Part shown: piece by piece, positions 19,545 through 30,754 of the stretch
Position numbering within the stretch: position 1 is the first letter of the stretch
Layout: each line of letters opens with the position of its first letter
DNA from: Paralithodes platypus
Lineage: Eukaryota; Arthropoda; Malacostraca; Decapoda; Lithodidae
DNA length: 64,000 nt
Reading direction: 5' to 3'
Assembly: GCA_032716605.1 (NCBI GenBank)
Contig: CM064502.1
Location: forward strand, 37,634,895 to 37,698,894
Made by a program: the position numbers and the translations under genes
Notes under the pieces: model-generated
Databases searched by the model: none
What the model was told of the DNA's origin: nothing
Seen by the model: the letters and a program-made list of their open reading frames with translations, nothing else

Positions 19545-19982
19545 TTTTTATTTTTATTTTATTTTTTTTATTTTTTTTTATGGGGGTGGCCGACACGAGA
19601 CAGAGCACGAATAGGGACATCACAACACATCATAAAAAACAAAACAAAACAAAACATAAAATCTCACACACATCTAGGTCGCCCAGGAGAAACACCCAGA
19701 GACCCAGGCCCATTTTGGGTCCCCAGCAAAAGATTCCCAGGTCCCAGATTCCCCGGAGAGGCGCCGATTTTCACAGGTAGACCCGCAGCGAAGCTTCACC
19801 ACCACAAGCCCGCCCACCATGCTTCCAGGCACACCCTTCATTACCACCAGCTCCCCAGGCCAGGCGCCTGATGGACTACTATCTAGTCCAACTGACGCAT
19901 GACCCTCTCTCGAACGTCGGCGTTTACATTCATCTATTCACAAGCATTCATCATTCATTCCTGTTTATTACCACTTCCCTTG
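19545..19982 (-). mobile_element. LINE-N copy, 3' part, split by the BEL element
   Basis: A T-rich tract (19540-19580) stands for the poly(A) tail, followed by the LINE-N 3' UTR (GGCGCCTGG, TAGTCCATCAGG when reversed), as at 7040-7200. The copy is interrupted at CCTTG (19978-19982) by the BEL/Pao element and resumes at 27222. Confidence 0.75.
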
Positions 19983-20435
19983 TGTCGGGAATAGGGTAAT
20001 GATCCCGACAGTTTTAGGTCCAATAGGGCAATTGAATTTGGCGGTATCGTATCGCATGTACGATTTCGGCTAGTTCTTTGTGTATTGTAGTTTATTATTA
20101 AGTGTAGGTTAAATATTAACTGTAATGTATAAATATCTACATCAGCTCTAGATGTATCATGAAACCAAGTTATGGGTTATAATTAATATGAGCCGGCAGC
20201 CATATGTAATTTCGCGAAGCGATTGGACGCCGGCCCGGTAGTCTCTCAAAACCCACCATACATCCAACATCTCCCCCCCGGCTCTGACTCATCCCATAGT
20301 TCACCATGTGCTACAATTATTAATCTATATCAACAGTCCTACATCACCAGTCCTCTAAGCTAAGTTCATTTTATCGATATTGTATTATGTGAATATTCTT
20401 ACATGTCATGCAATTGACTTAGCCGTGTGTGGGGA
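19983..20435 (+). repeat. BEL 5' LTR (3'-truncated)
   Basis: It matches 26652-27104 of the 3' LTR over 453 bp with about a dozen differences by eye. It then departs abruptly after CCGTGTGTGGGG. The expected 112-bp end of the LTR and a primer-binding site next to it are not seen. Region 20436-21132 is leader with no gene. Confidence 0.85.
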
Positions 20436-21132
20436 ACTGTTGGGCCGACTGCCATTTCACTAGTTTCTTAGCCTAGATTTTTCCCTCGAGTTTTTTTCTG
20501 GGTAGCGCCGTCACAGTATTTTTTTGGGCTGGTTTCCCGGTTTTTTGGACGTTGTGCTCCTTGCCGTTCTTGAAGGGTTTGTTGGGCTAGTGCTGGGTGA
20601 AAGTTTTTTTTTTTCGTTGGTTCCCTTTCGCGCGGTTGTTCTAGGCTAGGCCTGCAGGTGTCTGTGGTAGCTATATATTAATTTCGCTTAGGTGGTAGAC
20701 CTATGGTGTTCTTTATGTTTTGTCGTAGTGAGACTCATAATTAATTTTGCTGGTGGAGAGGGTTCTCATGTGACTCATTTAATTAAATTGTATAGCCTAG
20801 TTGCCTAATTACGGTCATAGGGTTCGGTCTCTGTTGATTCCTAAGCGATTGACAGCCAACATACCTCATGATTGTTGGATGGGCAGCTGGGCTAGGCCTA
20901 ATACTTATTACTAGTCAGTTCTTTTCATTTACCCTTCTTTCTCTAGCCCTAGTTTGTTTCTGCTATTTGTCAATTTGCTCAATTGATTCATCCTACTGCA
21001 GCTAGTAGCCTTATGACCGTTTCCAAATTGGGAGTGGCAATGCTATTGCCACATATTTTAATTTAAATTAATATGTGTAACTAGTTTGCTTTATAGTTTA
21101 GAGAGTTAATAGCCTAGATTAATAACTTAACG

Positions 21133-22398
21133 ATGACAGATATGAAGAAGCTTAGGATTCTGAAGGGAGGGATGAAGGGAAGTTTAAATAGGTGTTTAAG
21201 AGATCTTGATGAATTTTTATTAAGTGCCTCGGCTGATCAAATTAAGGGTAAATTTGCTACTGTAACTAAATCGCTAGCCACTTATGATAATTATGCTCAG
21301 CAGGTATATGGTTTATTGACAAGTATTGACGATGTGGAAGAAGAAATGTCAGCAGATCTTGAGTACATTGAGGATGTTAATACAGCCTTAGCCGGACTAT
21401 CTTCCACACAAGAATCACCCCCTGTTAAGGATACCGGTACACCAAAGGTGACTGGTTTTAACCTGCCGAAGCTTACTTTGCCTACCTTTTCCGGGGATTC
21501 AACTACCTGGACTGGATTGTGGGATATCTTTGAGTGTTCCGTCCATCAGCATAAAACACTCACATCCATCCAAAGGTTCACCTATCTCCGTGGCCAATTG
21601 AAAGGGGAGGCATTGAAGTTGATCGATGGATACAAGCTAGAAGCTACAAGCTACGAGTCTGCAGTGGAGTTGCTGAAAAGAACTTACGGGAGAGAGGAAG
21701 TCATCAAGACCGCATTAATTACTAAATTCTTCACTCTAGATCCTCCATCCTATGATGTGACAGACCTAAAGGAGTACTATGCCTCCTTTGAGAGCCTCCT
21801 CCGATCTATGGAGACAATGGCCATCACCAAGGAGGAAATATTTAGTGTAAATATCTTGAACAAGATACCCTCTCCCCTAAAGGAAATCGTAAGACGACAA
21901 CTAAGCGACTCTCCACTAAACTTGGAAGCGTTGGTGCAGGTGTACCAGACTGAAGTCTTCAATATGGAGAGTATTGGACACTACTGACAAGTGGAGATGT
22001 CGCCATCCACTGCAGCTTTCCCGGTACAGACTTCTCCTAAACAGAAAAGGCCAATATCATTAGGTTGCAAGTTGTGCAGTGTCCAAGGTCATCTGTGGTA
22101 CCAGTGTCCTAGGTATCCTAAGGCTACACAGAAAATTGGCAACGCTAAATCGCTTAATTTATGTAACAGCTGCCTGGCAAGAGACCACTTCAACAGTACT
22201 TGCACCAATTCCTACATCAAACCTTGTAAGTATTGCAAGGGGAAACATTGGTTTTCCCTTTGCACCCAGTCTGATCGGCACGACGGCAAAGAAAAGGGGA
22301 GAACCACCAAAGAGTCACATGAGAAAAGTAAAAGCGAGGGTAATAAAATATCTGCCATGCTATTGCTTCTCGGGAATGTCAATTGCTTCCTACTATGA
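21133..22398 (+). pseudogene. BEL gag (capsid and zinc knuckles), one in-frame stop
   Basis: The first part (21133-21987) is a BEL/Pao-type Gag: a coiled N-terminal region, then FNLPKLTLPTFSGDSTTW, KTLTSIQRFTYLRGQL and the block ALKLIDGYKLEATSYESAVE, as in the DUF1759 family. A single TGA at 21985-21987 interrupts it. The same frame continues at 21988-22398 with Cys/His knuckles (CKLCSVQGHLWYQC, CNSCLARDHFNSTC, CKYCKGKHWFSLC) that would bind RNA. Gag packages the element RNA in cytoplasmic particles. After the knuckles the frame shifts into the protease frame near 22385. Confidence 0.85.
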
Positions 22399-22424
22399 TG
22401 CTGCCAGTAGTGGGGAGTAATAAT

Positions 22425-22890
22425 AAGCCTACAATGACGCGCACCTTACTCGACCAGTGCTCACAGAGGTCATTCGTTCTGCGGTCATCATTACCCCAGC
22501 TCAAGTGTACCAGCAAGGGTCAAGAAAATTTGCATCTCCATGGTTTCACTGGTGAAGTAGATTCCAGTGACTATGATATAGTGGAGATTTCCTATGTTTA
22601 TAGAAGAAAGGTATGTCCCATCAAGGCTGTTGTGGTCGACAAACTACCCAGTTTCTATATAGCATCAGAGATTCAACCACATTTGAAATATCTCAGAAGC
22701 AAGGGTTATAAACTGGCTGATGATCAACTCTCTGCTAACAATGGAATTATGCTACTGGTCGGAGCTGATTATTACTACGACCTGGTTCACCCTGGATATC
22801 GGCGGGTAGATAAGCTAATAATGCTCCCCACGATCCAAGGGTATGCCATTTCTGGATCCTATGCCACTTCCTCTCAAGACACACAGGTGG
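22425..22890 (+). pseudogene. BEL aspartyl protease region
   Basis: The frame reads LLDQCSQRSFVLRSSLP, where BEL proteases usually have D-S/T-G or DQGS. The Gly after Gln is Cys here, which would probably harm the active site. LHLHGFTGE, KLPSFYIASEIQPHL, ILVGADYYYDLV-like and MLPTIQGYAISGS blocks follow, typical of the BEL PR-RT junction. The frame runs into a poly-T stretch at 22896, where a LINE-J fragment is inserted, and resumes near 23028. Confidence 0.78.
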
Positions 22891-22892
22891 AG

Positions 22893-23028
22893 GTGTTTTT
22901 TTTTTGTTTTTTTTTTTTTTTTTTTTCTATGTGATTGAGGGAGGCAAAAGGCATAACTGCCTATAGCGAGTGCCTCCCCCATAGTTGAAAGAGTGACAGG
23001 GCCAAAATCAAGGGACGTTCGAGCCAAA
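22893..23028 (-). mobile_element. LINE-J 3'-end insertion inside BEL pol
   Basis: T-rich sequence at 22896-22926 is a reversed poly(A) tail. 22927-23027 is the reverse complement of the LINE-J 3' UTR (CACTCTTTCAACTAT, GGGGGAGGCACTC). It separates the protease from the RT, interrupting codons between QVEV and TVLKVAVSP. I see no clear target duplication. Confidence 0.82.
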
Positions 23029-23841
23029 ATGGTTACGGTCCTCAAGGTAGCAGTAAGCCCCATAGATAAATATATTAGGCCAAATGTGCCTGATAATACA
23101 TGTACTGATATAGATAAGCTATGGGACTTGGACAATATTGGAATTGACCCACATAAACTTGATCGGGAGTCCAAGCTAGCGTTGAGCTCGTATGAAGATA
23201 CTGTAACGTATGACTCTGGCCGGGGTCAGTATGTGGTAAGGCTCCCTTGGAATGATAATAAGAGTAAATTACCTTCTAATTTCCATCTAGCACTTGGTAG
23301 ATTATGTGGCCTTCAGAAGCAGTTTGTCAAGGATCCAAAGTATTGCGAGACTTATGCGGCAGTACTAAACAAGCAGGTACAACGTGGATTTGTGGAAAGA
23401 GTAGATCTCAGTGAGTATGGGGATAACATCCATTACCTTGCTCACCATGGGATTAAAAAGGACAGTTCCACCACTCCTCTTCGTATTGTGTATGACTGCT
23501 CTTCTAAATCCAGTGATCGCTCCTATAGCCTGAATGATTGTCTGTACACGGGTCCGTCCCTGGTCTCTGATCTCGCGCAAATTATGTTGCGCTTCAGATG
23601 TCATAAGTTTGCATGGGTCGCCGATATTGAGAAGGCCTTCCTGATGCTTCAACTCCATCATAAAGACAGGGACTCGACAAGATTGTTATGGCCACGGGAC
23701 CCAATGGATCTAGATTCAGAGTATCTGGTCTACAGGTTCAGAGTCGTCTTATTCGGGGCGACCTGTACCCAGTTCCTTCTCAACGCTACTATCTTGCGAC
23801 ATCTTGAGGAGCCTGGACTAGATCCTGACTTCAAGAATTAA
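23029..23841 (+). pseudogene. BEL reverse transcriptase, first part
   Basis: The frame shows KLWDLDNIGIDP, RLPWNDNKSKLPSNFHLAL, RIVYDCSSKSSDRSYSLND, FAWVADIEKAFLMLQL with the first catalytic Asp, TRLLWP, then YRFRVVLFGATCTQFLLNAT. These are the BEL/Pao RT motifs in order. The frame stops at 23841, just before the active-site box. IYVDNLQGT is encoded at about 23852-23880 in another frame, with Asn where the second catalytic Asp would be. A frameshift near 23838 explains the stop. Confidence 0.85.
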
Positions 23842-23897
23842 ATCAAGCAGGGGATCTATGTGGACAATCTTCAAGGCACTGGAGACGATGAAGATTA

Positions 23898-25574
23898 ATG
23901 CTCGAAAGATGCTGGGAGATCCGCGATATATTTGCCAAGGCTCATCTATACTTGAGAGAATGGACCACTAATAGTGATCTTTTGAAAGGTCAATTTGCTT
24001 CTGACGGTGTAGCTACTGAGAATAGTGAGGTGAAGTTTTTAGGCCACAAATGGGACATTACCACAGATTGTATATCCTTATGTCACACCCCAAGTGGCAG
24101 TGAGCTTATGACCAAGCGAAACTGCTTAAGCTTGTCAGCGAGGTTGTTTGATCCCCTAGGTTTTTTGCTGACTGTAACTAGCTGTGCTCGTATGTTTTTA
24201 CAGCAACTGTGGCAGCTAAAACTAGATTGGGACACGCCCATCCCGACTGAGTTACAAGATACTTGGCGGTTAATTCGGTCGGACCTTTCCACATGTTGCA
24301 AGGTCCAACTTAATAGTCAGGTTATTAGTGGTCAACAGGTGGATCTACATGCCTTTTCTGATGCTAGTAATAGTGCGTACGGTACTGCCATATACATATG
24401 CAATGGTAGTGAAGCGAAACTGGCTATAGCAAAGGCCAAAGTAGCCCCTATAAAGAAAATTACAGTTCATAAATTAGAACTTACTGCATTGCTTCTGTCT
24501 GCTCGTCTAATAAAGTTTACACTGGATGCTTATACAGACATACTACAGATTAATAACGTCTATGTCTGGAGCGACAGTCAAATAGCACTTTCATGGGTAC
24601 ACAGCCAAAAAGTTTTACCTGTTTATGTTTCTAATCGCACTGATGAGATACATAACTTAGTTCCTACAGCTAAATTTCGCTATGTGAGCACCAAGGATAA
24701 CCCCAGTGACATAATTTCCCAGGGGATCTCGGCGCAGCAGTTTATGTCGTCCTCTATTTGGTGGCATGGACCTCCATGGCTTATATCTCCAACTGAATGG
24801 CCTCAGGATTTCAGGGAATGCATATCTGATCCTTCAAGTCAGCCCCAAGATGATGTGTTAAGTAGTTCGACTGTGAGTACTACACATCAGGATAACAAGT
24901 TGGTAGAGTGGGAACGTTACGGCAGCTATGATCAAGTAATACGGGTATTTGCATGGATATACCGTTTCATTAACAACATGAGAAGTCGGGCTCACAGGTC
25001 TTTCCTTAGTGAAGATTCGAAGCATATCAGACTCCATGAATTGAGATCAGCCGAAGCGAAACTAATATGTTTAGTACAAAGGGAATCTTATCCTACTGAA
25101 CATCAAATCCTGAGCAAGGAGTCAAAGGCCAAACCCTCTAACTTAATGAGGCAGCTAGGATTATATATGGAAGGAAGCATAATTAAGTGTAAAGACAGGA
25201 TACAAAAGGCGGACATTATTGATTCTGCAAAATATCCTGTCCTCCTTCGCTCCTCTCATTTGATTACCAAACTGTTGATTCGCCAATGCCATAGGACCTG
25301 CCTACATTTTGGCGTAAATTATGTTCTGGCGTATATGCGACAACGTTGGTGGATCCCTAAGATGCGACAAGCAATTAAAGGGATCCACAATAGCTGTACT
25401 ATCTGTAAAAGATTACAGGGTAAGCCTTACTCCCCAGTAGATCTACCTCCCTTACCTGAGTTCAGGGTACAAAGGACTGAACCATTTCAGGTAACCGGGG
25501 TAGACTACACCGGAGCGATTCAAGTTAGAGAATCGCCCGGTAATATCATAAAGGTATATGCCGTTCTATTCACA
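23898..25574 (+). pseudogene. BEL RT end, RNase H and integrase N-terminus
   Basis: The 569-codon frame continues the RT thumb (VKFLGHKWD, LSARLFDPLGFLLTVT), followed by an RNase H fold (LHAFSDASNSAYGTAIY, HKLELTALLLSARL, VYVWSDSQIALSWVH, FRYVSTKDNPSDIIS) carrying the acidic residues. It then holds an HHCC integrase zinc-binding region (HLITKLLIRQCH, HFG, CTICKR) and the first Asp of the integrase core (VTGVDYTGAI). A frameshift near 25575 ends it inside the core. Sequence quality is otherwise good. Confidence 0.85.
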
Positions 25575-26587
25575 TGTGCGCTACCAGAGCGATTCATATT
25601 GAATTGATTGACGACCTATCCAGTGAGGGGTTTTTGCATACTGTAAAACGCTTTGCAGGCCACAATGGTTTCCCTCAAATTATTATGAGCGATAATGCGA
25701 CTTGTTTTGTCGGGGCCTCTAAATATCTCCAGAGTTTAATGGATGACCTGCAAGTTGTGGCTACCCTCACTGGAAAGTGTTGTCAGTGGAAATTTATACC
25801 AGCACGTGCACCATGGTTCGGGGCGATTTGGGAGAAAACAATCGGTATTGTCAAATATGCCATGAAGAAGGTATTAGGAAGGGCACTGGTAACCAGAAGG
25901 GAGTTGCAAACCATCTTAATAGAGATTGAGATGTCAGTCAACGACAGGCCCTTGACCTATACCTCGGCAGATGTTGATGACCTCTTACCCATTTCGCCTT
26001 CTATGCTAACACGTGGACGAACCCTTAATACCTTTCCTAGATCGTCAGTAACTGACGAAGATCTACAAGACCCTACGTTCGGCGATGCCGACTCCACCCG
26101 TCGTCGCTTCCAGTATGTGAACAAGGTGTCGGACGATCTATGGAAAGGGTGGACCCAAGAATATTTGCTGTCTCTTCGTGAGCGTCACTCCAATATGATC
26201 AAAGGGACGAAATAACGATGGGTTCGTATCGGGGATATCGTACTGATTCATGATGAGCATCCTAGGTTATTTTGGAAGCTTGGGACGATTGGCGATTTGT
26301 TCCAGGGCATTGATGGTCTTATAAGGGTTGCTAGATTACGAACTTCGACTGGGGTTACTACTCGCCCAGTCATAACGTTATATCCCTTGGAGCAGGATGT
26401 AGAACTGCCGGATGATCCTGGCGTCTCTACTGATACCCCTCCGCGGGAGAGTGCTCCTCAGGGGGGGGCAGTTGATGATGAGAAGGATGATCCTCCTCTG
26501 GCTTCAGGTAGTGCTCGTCCCAAAAGGAGGGCGGCTATGAGTTCCGTGGATCTTTGGAGATCTAAGATCAAACAAGGTGATCTTTGA
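25574..26587 (+). pseudogene. BEL integrase core and C-terminal domain, one in-frame stop
   Basis: After the shift the integrase core continues with TRAIHIELIDDLS, IIMSDNATCFVGA (second catalytic Asp), ARAPWFGAIWEKTIGIVK (Glu), and NDRPLTYTS. A TAA at 26213-26215 breaks the frame. The same frame goes on with RWVRIGDIVLIHDE and LGTIGDLFQGIDGLIRVARL, the DUF5641-type tail of BEL integrases, to a stop at 26585. The enzyme would insert the cDNA into chromosomes. It cannot be made intact from this copy. Confidence 0.83.
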
Positions 26588-26651
26588 ATCTTCGATGTCC
26601 TTTTGTTCTCTGTATATAGCTACTGTATATCGTTTTTGGTGGCGGGCAGTA

Positions 26652-27216
26652 TGTCGGGAATAGGGTAATGATCCCGACAGTTTTAGGTCCGATAGGGTAT
26701 TTGAATTTGGCGGTATCGTATCGCATGTACGATTTCGGCTAGTTCTTTGTGTATTGTAGTTTATTATTAAGTGTAGGTTAAATATTAACTGTAATGTATA
26801 AATATCTACATCAGCTCTAGATGTATCATGAAACCAAGTTATGGGTTATAATTAATATGAGACGGCAGCCATATGTAGTTTCGCGAAGCGATCGGACGCC
26901 GGCCCGGTAGTCTCTCAAAACCCACCATACAGCCAACATCTCCCCCTGGCTCTGACTCAACCCATAGTTCACCATGTGCTACAATTATTAATCTATATCA
27001 ACAGTCCTACATCACCAGTCCTCTAAGCTAAGTTCATTGTATCGATATTGTATTATGTGAACATTCCTACATGTCATGCAATTGAATTAGCCGTGTGTGG
27101 GGGGACTGGATTACACCCATCGAATACTTCGTTGGTAATTATATTATAACTATTTGTTGGGATATTTTCATGTACCAGTGATATGCAATTTAACCTCTTT
27201 ATCTAAATTCCCGACA
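26652..27216 (+). repeat. BEL 3' LTR
   Basis: The 565-bp repeat begins TGTCGGGAATAG and ends TTCCCGACA, so its ends form short inverted repeats. The first 453 bp match the 5' LTR. A polypurine tract is not obvious in the 60 bp before it. Confidence 0.88.
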
Positions 27217-27221
27217 CCTTG

Positions 27222-27335
27222 TCTGATCTATAGTTTTTCCTCTATCATCCAAAGCTTGTCTTACAAAGTCTTTCCATCTCAATGGGGGTCTTCCTGCCCC
27301 TCTTATCTCCCCTTGTATTTGAAACACATATTCTC
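27222..27335 (-). mobile_element. LINE-N copy resumed after the BEL element
   Basis: Reverse strand matches the LINE-N C-terminal coding region at 7215-7330 (codons around GRPPLRW, DDRG). With 19545-19982 it forms one LINE-N copy, which the BEL insertion divided. Confidence 0.8.
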
Positions 27336-27344
27336 ATATATATA

Positions 27345-27800
27345 AGTCATAGAATGAGGGAAAGATGGATTCAGGGAGAGAGTTCCAGAGCTAAGCTGTT
27401 GAATAGAAGACAAATTGGGAGTATCGTTTCACTCTTGGGCTGAATAGTTGCACAGAGTAGGGGTGGGAATGTGTTGTAAGACAGGTGCTACATACTTTAC
27501 ATAGAGGAGGTGGTATACACTGAGAGAGCTCTGATGAACATTGGTTATTGTAATAGCTGTAGAATAGCAAGAGAGAGAGATTGCAAAGAGTCGGTGAGTG
27601 GACGTGAGTTAATGAGACGAAAGTTTTTTTTTCTGCTTTGTCAAGAAGTGCAGTGCAAGAGGATTCTCCCCACACATGGGAACAATACTCAATACATGGA
27701 TGCACTGTACCCCTTTATAGAGCAAGAAGCTGTGCAGGGGTAAAGCATATTAATGAACATTAGAAAGATAATTGGAGATAGGACAGAACCCTGAGGAACA
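27345..27800 (-). pseudogene. LINE-J C-terminal fragment
   Basis: Minus-strand frame 27391-27705 contains CIEYCSHVWGESSCTALLDK, YNNQCSSELSQCIPPPL and SVQLFSPRVKRYSQ, the LINE-J C-terminus also seen at 36188-36529. Near 27750-27800 it passes into GVPQGSVLSPIIFL in a frame joined to a LINE-E fragment, so the 5' boundary is a junction of two LINE fragments. Confidence 0.72.
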
Positions 27801-28012
27801 CTCTGTGGCTGCACCCCTTTCAAAGACCATAACCATGTGCTTCCCGCAATTACCTTCAGATTCCGTTTTTCACACACTGTTCCAAACATATTTACTAGCC
27901 CCTGCAACTCCCATTCACTATCGCTCATCAGAAATATATCATCAGCAAACAGCAGTACAGGCAACATTAACTCCTTCCCTTCACTTATCAGAGGAACACC
28001 AATATCCACTAA
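27800..28012 (-). pseudogene. LINE-E RT catalytic fragment
   Basis: The minus-strand frame holds LISEGKELMLPVLLFADDIF, LMSDSEWELQGLVN and FGTVCEKRNLKV, equal to LINE-E at 14680-14825. The Ala-Asp-Asp box is present. It is only about 210 bp long and directly adjoins a LINE-J fragment. Confidence 0.75.
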
Positions 28013-28150
28013 CAAATAAACCTATATTAATTAAATCAATGAAACTAATGAATATACAGTATGTTGTATTCCAAGGACTCCAACCTAGGATACTCATACC
28101 GAAATTCGGCATACTAAGCATTACGCCATTAATACAGTTAAAGGTTTATG
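28013..28150 (-). repeat. tRNA-derived SINE copy 1
   Basis: On the minus strand an A-box-like run ends near 28116 and a B-box (GGTTGGAGTCC, one change from consensus) lies at 28075-28085. The following AT-rich tail (CAGTTTCATTGATT-like) matches the copy at 28361-28500, so the two form a pair of the same family about 345 bp apart. Confidence 0.55.
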
Positions 28151-28360
28151 CACAAGCCTACGACATATTCTTCAGTCTCAAATACTGAATATTTATTCAA
28201 CCTTGTACGTATACCCAACTGCTCTCTGGTAGCCTAATGATTAGACGAATGGAAGGGGTAATTGATGGAGCACTTAAGAACAAGGGAAGGCTTCGCTAGG
28301 AATTACTCCTGGATCTGAATAAATTCATATTTATTCACCAACTCCCAAATTAACTTACAA

Positions 28361-28500
28361 ATAAACCTAATTAATGTAATCAATGAAACTGATAAATACA
28401 TGTGGTACTCCAAGGACTCGAACCTAGGATACTCGCACCGAAATTCGGCGCACAAAGCATTACGCTATCAAGACAGCTAAAGGTTTGTCGCTCGCCACGA
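28361..28500 (-). repeat. tRNA-derived SINE copy 2
   Basis: On the minus strand, GATAGCGTAATGC (28458-28470) fits an A-box and GGTTCGAGTCC (28414-28424) is a full B-box. The spacer includes a hairpin GCCGAATTTCGGTGC. A cloverleaf acceptor stem is not evident, so this is a SINE head. Its tail matches copy 1. Confidence 0.6.
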
Positions 28501-28578
28501 CACCTAAATGGCACAAAAGGTCTTGATATTGATAAATAATGGGACAAAAGGCCTTAAAATTAACAAACTCATGTGGGT
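28500..28578 (-). repeat. Dispersed repeat R, short copy
   Basis: Minus-strand match (CCATTTAGGTGTCG, ..AAGACCTTTTG.CCCATT) to repeat R at 37955-38135, 51585-51775 and 60878-61020. Confidence 0.6.
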
Positions 28579-28581
28579 CAA

Positions 28582-29532
28582 TATAAAGGAGCCGGAACAC
28601 AGCAATTTTCAAGGATTTATTTGTTTGGATTAGTTATTTATATGGTTTATAAGCTTTCTGAAATAAAATGTGTTCATGGAAATTAGTATTTACCCATTAT
28701 CAAAGAATCTAAAAACACGGCCCCCGAAAGTGGGAAGGGCTATGGAGAATAGGGAAATTGAGGGGTAAAAAGCGTATAAAACGAATACCGTATATTGCAT
28801 TTGTAAATTAAAGTTGGCTCCGGTTTGTGCATTTTCGAGACCCATAAAACCTGATTTTTTGAAAACCCGAGCCAACTTTTGACGAAAGTTAGCTCGGATT
28901 TCACGGGGTGGAGTGGGTAATAGCCTATGATATCAAAATAGTCAACTTTGAGAAGACATTAGCCTAACCTAATAACCTTACCTAACCTAATCTATCCTAT
29001 CCTAGTTGGGTAAAACTGGTAACGATAGAAATCCAGTTGGGGTAGGCTATTACTCACTCCACTCCAACTGGATTTCTATTATTACCAGTTTTACCCAACC
29101 AGCGGGGGTGTGGGGGCGGCAGCCCCCACCCATAATACTAGGATAGATTAGGTAAGGTTATTAGGTTAGGCTAATGTCTTCTGAAAGTTGACTATTTTGA
29201 TAACATAGGCTATTACCAACTCCACCCCGTGAAATGTCAAAATTTGGCTCGGGTTTTCAAAAAATTGGGTTTTATGGCTTTTGAAAATGCACAAACCCGA
29301 GCCAACTTGTATTTACAAATGCAATATATTCGCTTTATATGCTTTGTACCCTTCAATTTCCCTATTCTTCATAGCCCTTCCCACTATCGGGGGCCGTGCT
29401 TTTAAATTCTTGGATAATGGGTAAATACTAATTTCCATGAACAAATGTTATTATTGAAAGCTTATATACCATATAAATAACAAATCCAAAAAAATATATC
29501 CTTGTAAATTGCTGTGGTCCGGCTCCTTTATA
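28582..29532. mobile_element. Foldback element 1 (951 bp, arms about 430 bp)
   Basis: The ends TATAAAGGAGCCGG and CCGGCTCCTTTATA are inverted, and the two halves are imperfect reverse complements throughout (for example TTCATGGAAATTAGTATTTA at about 28675 and its complement at 29425). The middle (29005-29105) folds again around GGTAAAACTGGTAA...TTACCAGTTTTACC. Arms carry CCTAACCT motifs. There is no coding frame. It is a non-autonomous foldback DNA element or a long inverted repeat. Confidence 0.8.
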
Positions 29533-29546
29533 ATGACCAAGGGCTG

Positions 29547-29822
29547 TACGGTAGCACTAATAAGTCATGTCTCAGCTTTCATTATGTTTGGTTCGCTAGG
29601 TGCTGTATTAATGTCTGCCAGTTGTTGAATAGGGTGGGTACGTTAGCGCTAATAAGTCATGTCTCAGCTTTCATTATGTTTGGTTCGCTAGGTGCTGTAT
29701 TAATGTCTGCCAGTTGTTGAATAGGGTGGGTACGGTAGCCCTAATAAGTCATGTCTTAGCTGTCATTACGTTTGGCTCGCTCTGTGCTGTATTAATGTCT
29801 ACCAAATGTTGAATATGGAGGG
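29547..29822. repeat. Tandem repeat, three units of 92 bp
   Basis: The unit starts ACGGTAGCACTAATAAGTC. Units 1 and 2 are nearly identical; unit 3 has more changes. It directly follows foldback element 1. Confidence 0.9.
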
Positions 29823-30754
29823 TAAGTTTAGGAACATGTATATATATCTCACTCGAAATGAAGAAATAAAGTTTAGATATTGGTGATACCAATTATTGAT
29901 CTAAATATACTTGGTGCCGAGATATGACTTTTTTGGCCGTCTGTACCTTGTAATGCCTTCCTCAAAGTTTTCCTATCATTACCTAACTGGCCAGCTGGTA
30001 TATAATTCCGTTACTTACCCTTGTGATGTTGCTGCTTTAATATGATGTCCAGGAGGATGTTGTGTCACTATTACAAGTTACAATATATTTACGTTGTCAC
30101 CTCTTAACCCAAATAATCGCTATAGATATATTTTTGTTGTCCACTAGGTAGTGGTGTGATCCCGACGGTGCTACGATAAGAACTACCCTTTTTTTACGAG
30201 AGCGAAGTATCTTCGGTATTATACGGTTCACTGTTTCACGAGCTGTTATAATAATAGTGTATAAAGGAAACATTATATATTCTTCCTGAGTACCTTTAGC
30301 GCACTTTCGCGAGACAATGAACCTGGGTACACGCAGGGAAGTCTGGGTCAGTGTCAGTTTTCCCGAGCCCATGTAGAGTTACGATCCCTAATTTCTGTAC
30401 CCCCTGTCGTGGGGCAAAATATTGTAACCAAAATACCTCGGTGAAAAATCCTTATTGCTGCTCCTTGATATCATTATACGTGCCTGGCTTGTCTGCAGTA
30501 CTTGCGAATGCTTTAGAATAAAGTAGATATTTAATAGCAAGAGATCAATATGTACATATAAGTATACATTACATGAAATATATATGATGCAAGTATAACT
30601 CCAAGCAACACAACAAGAATAAAATTGTAATTTTGAATTTATATTATTAGTTTCATGTTATGTAGATGTTATATTGTAAAGTTGTATTAAAACTGGACAT
30701 TTTGACGAAATACTAAATTAGGGTATACTTATGACATCTAGGGATATTCTGTCC
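29823..30754. other. No recognisable gene
   Basis: AT-rich sequence with short, uninformative frames only. Confidence 0.5.

Larger units (their letters stand above)
19983..27216 (+). mobile_element. BEL/Pao LTR retrotransposon, inactive
   Basis: The 7234-bp element begins TGTCGGGAATAG and ends ATTCCCGACA, and is flanked by the 5-bp duplication CCTTG (19978-19982 and 27217-27221). Coding order is gag, protease, RT, RNase H, integrase, then a C-terminal domain, all plus strand, with the BEL-type RT and gag motifs described below. It is disabled by two in-frame stops, at least two frameshifts and a LINE-J insertion. The 5' LTR lacks the last 112 bp of the 3' LTR. Confidence 0.92.
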
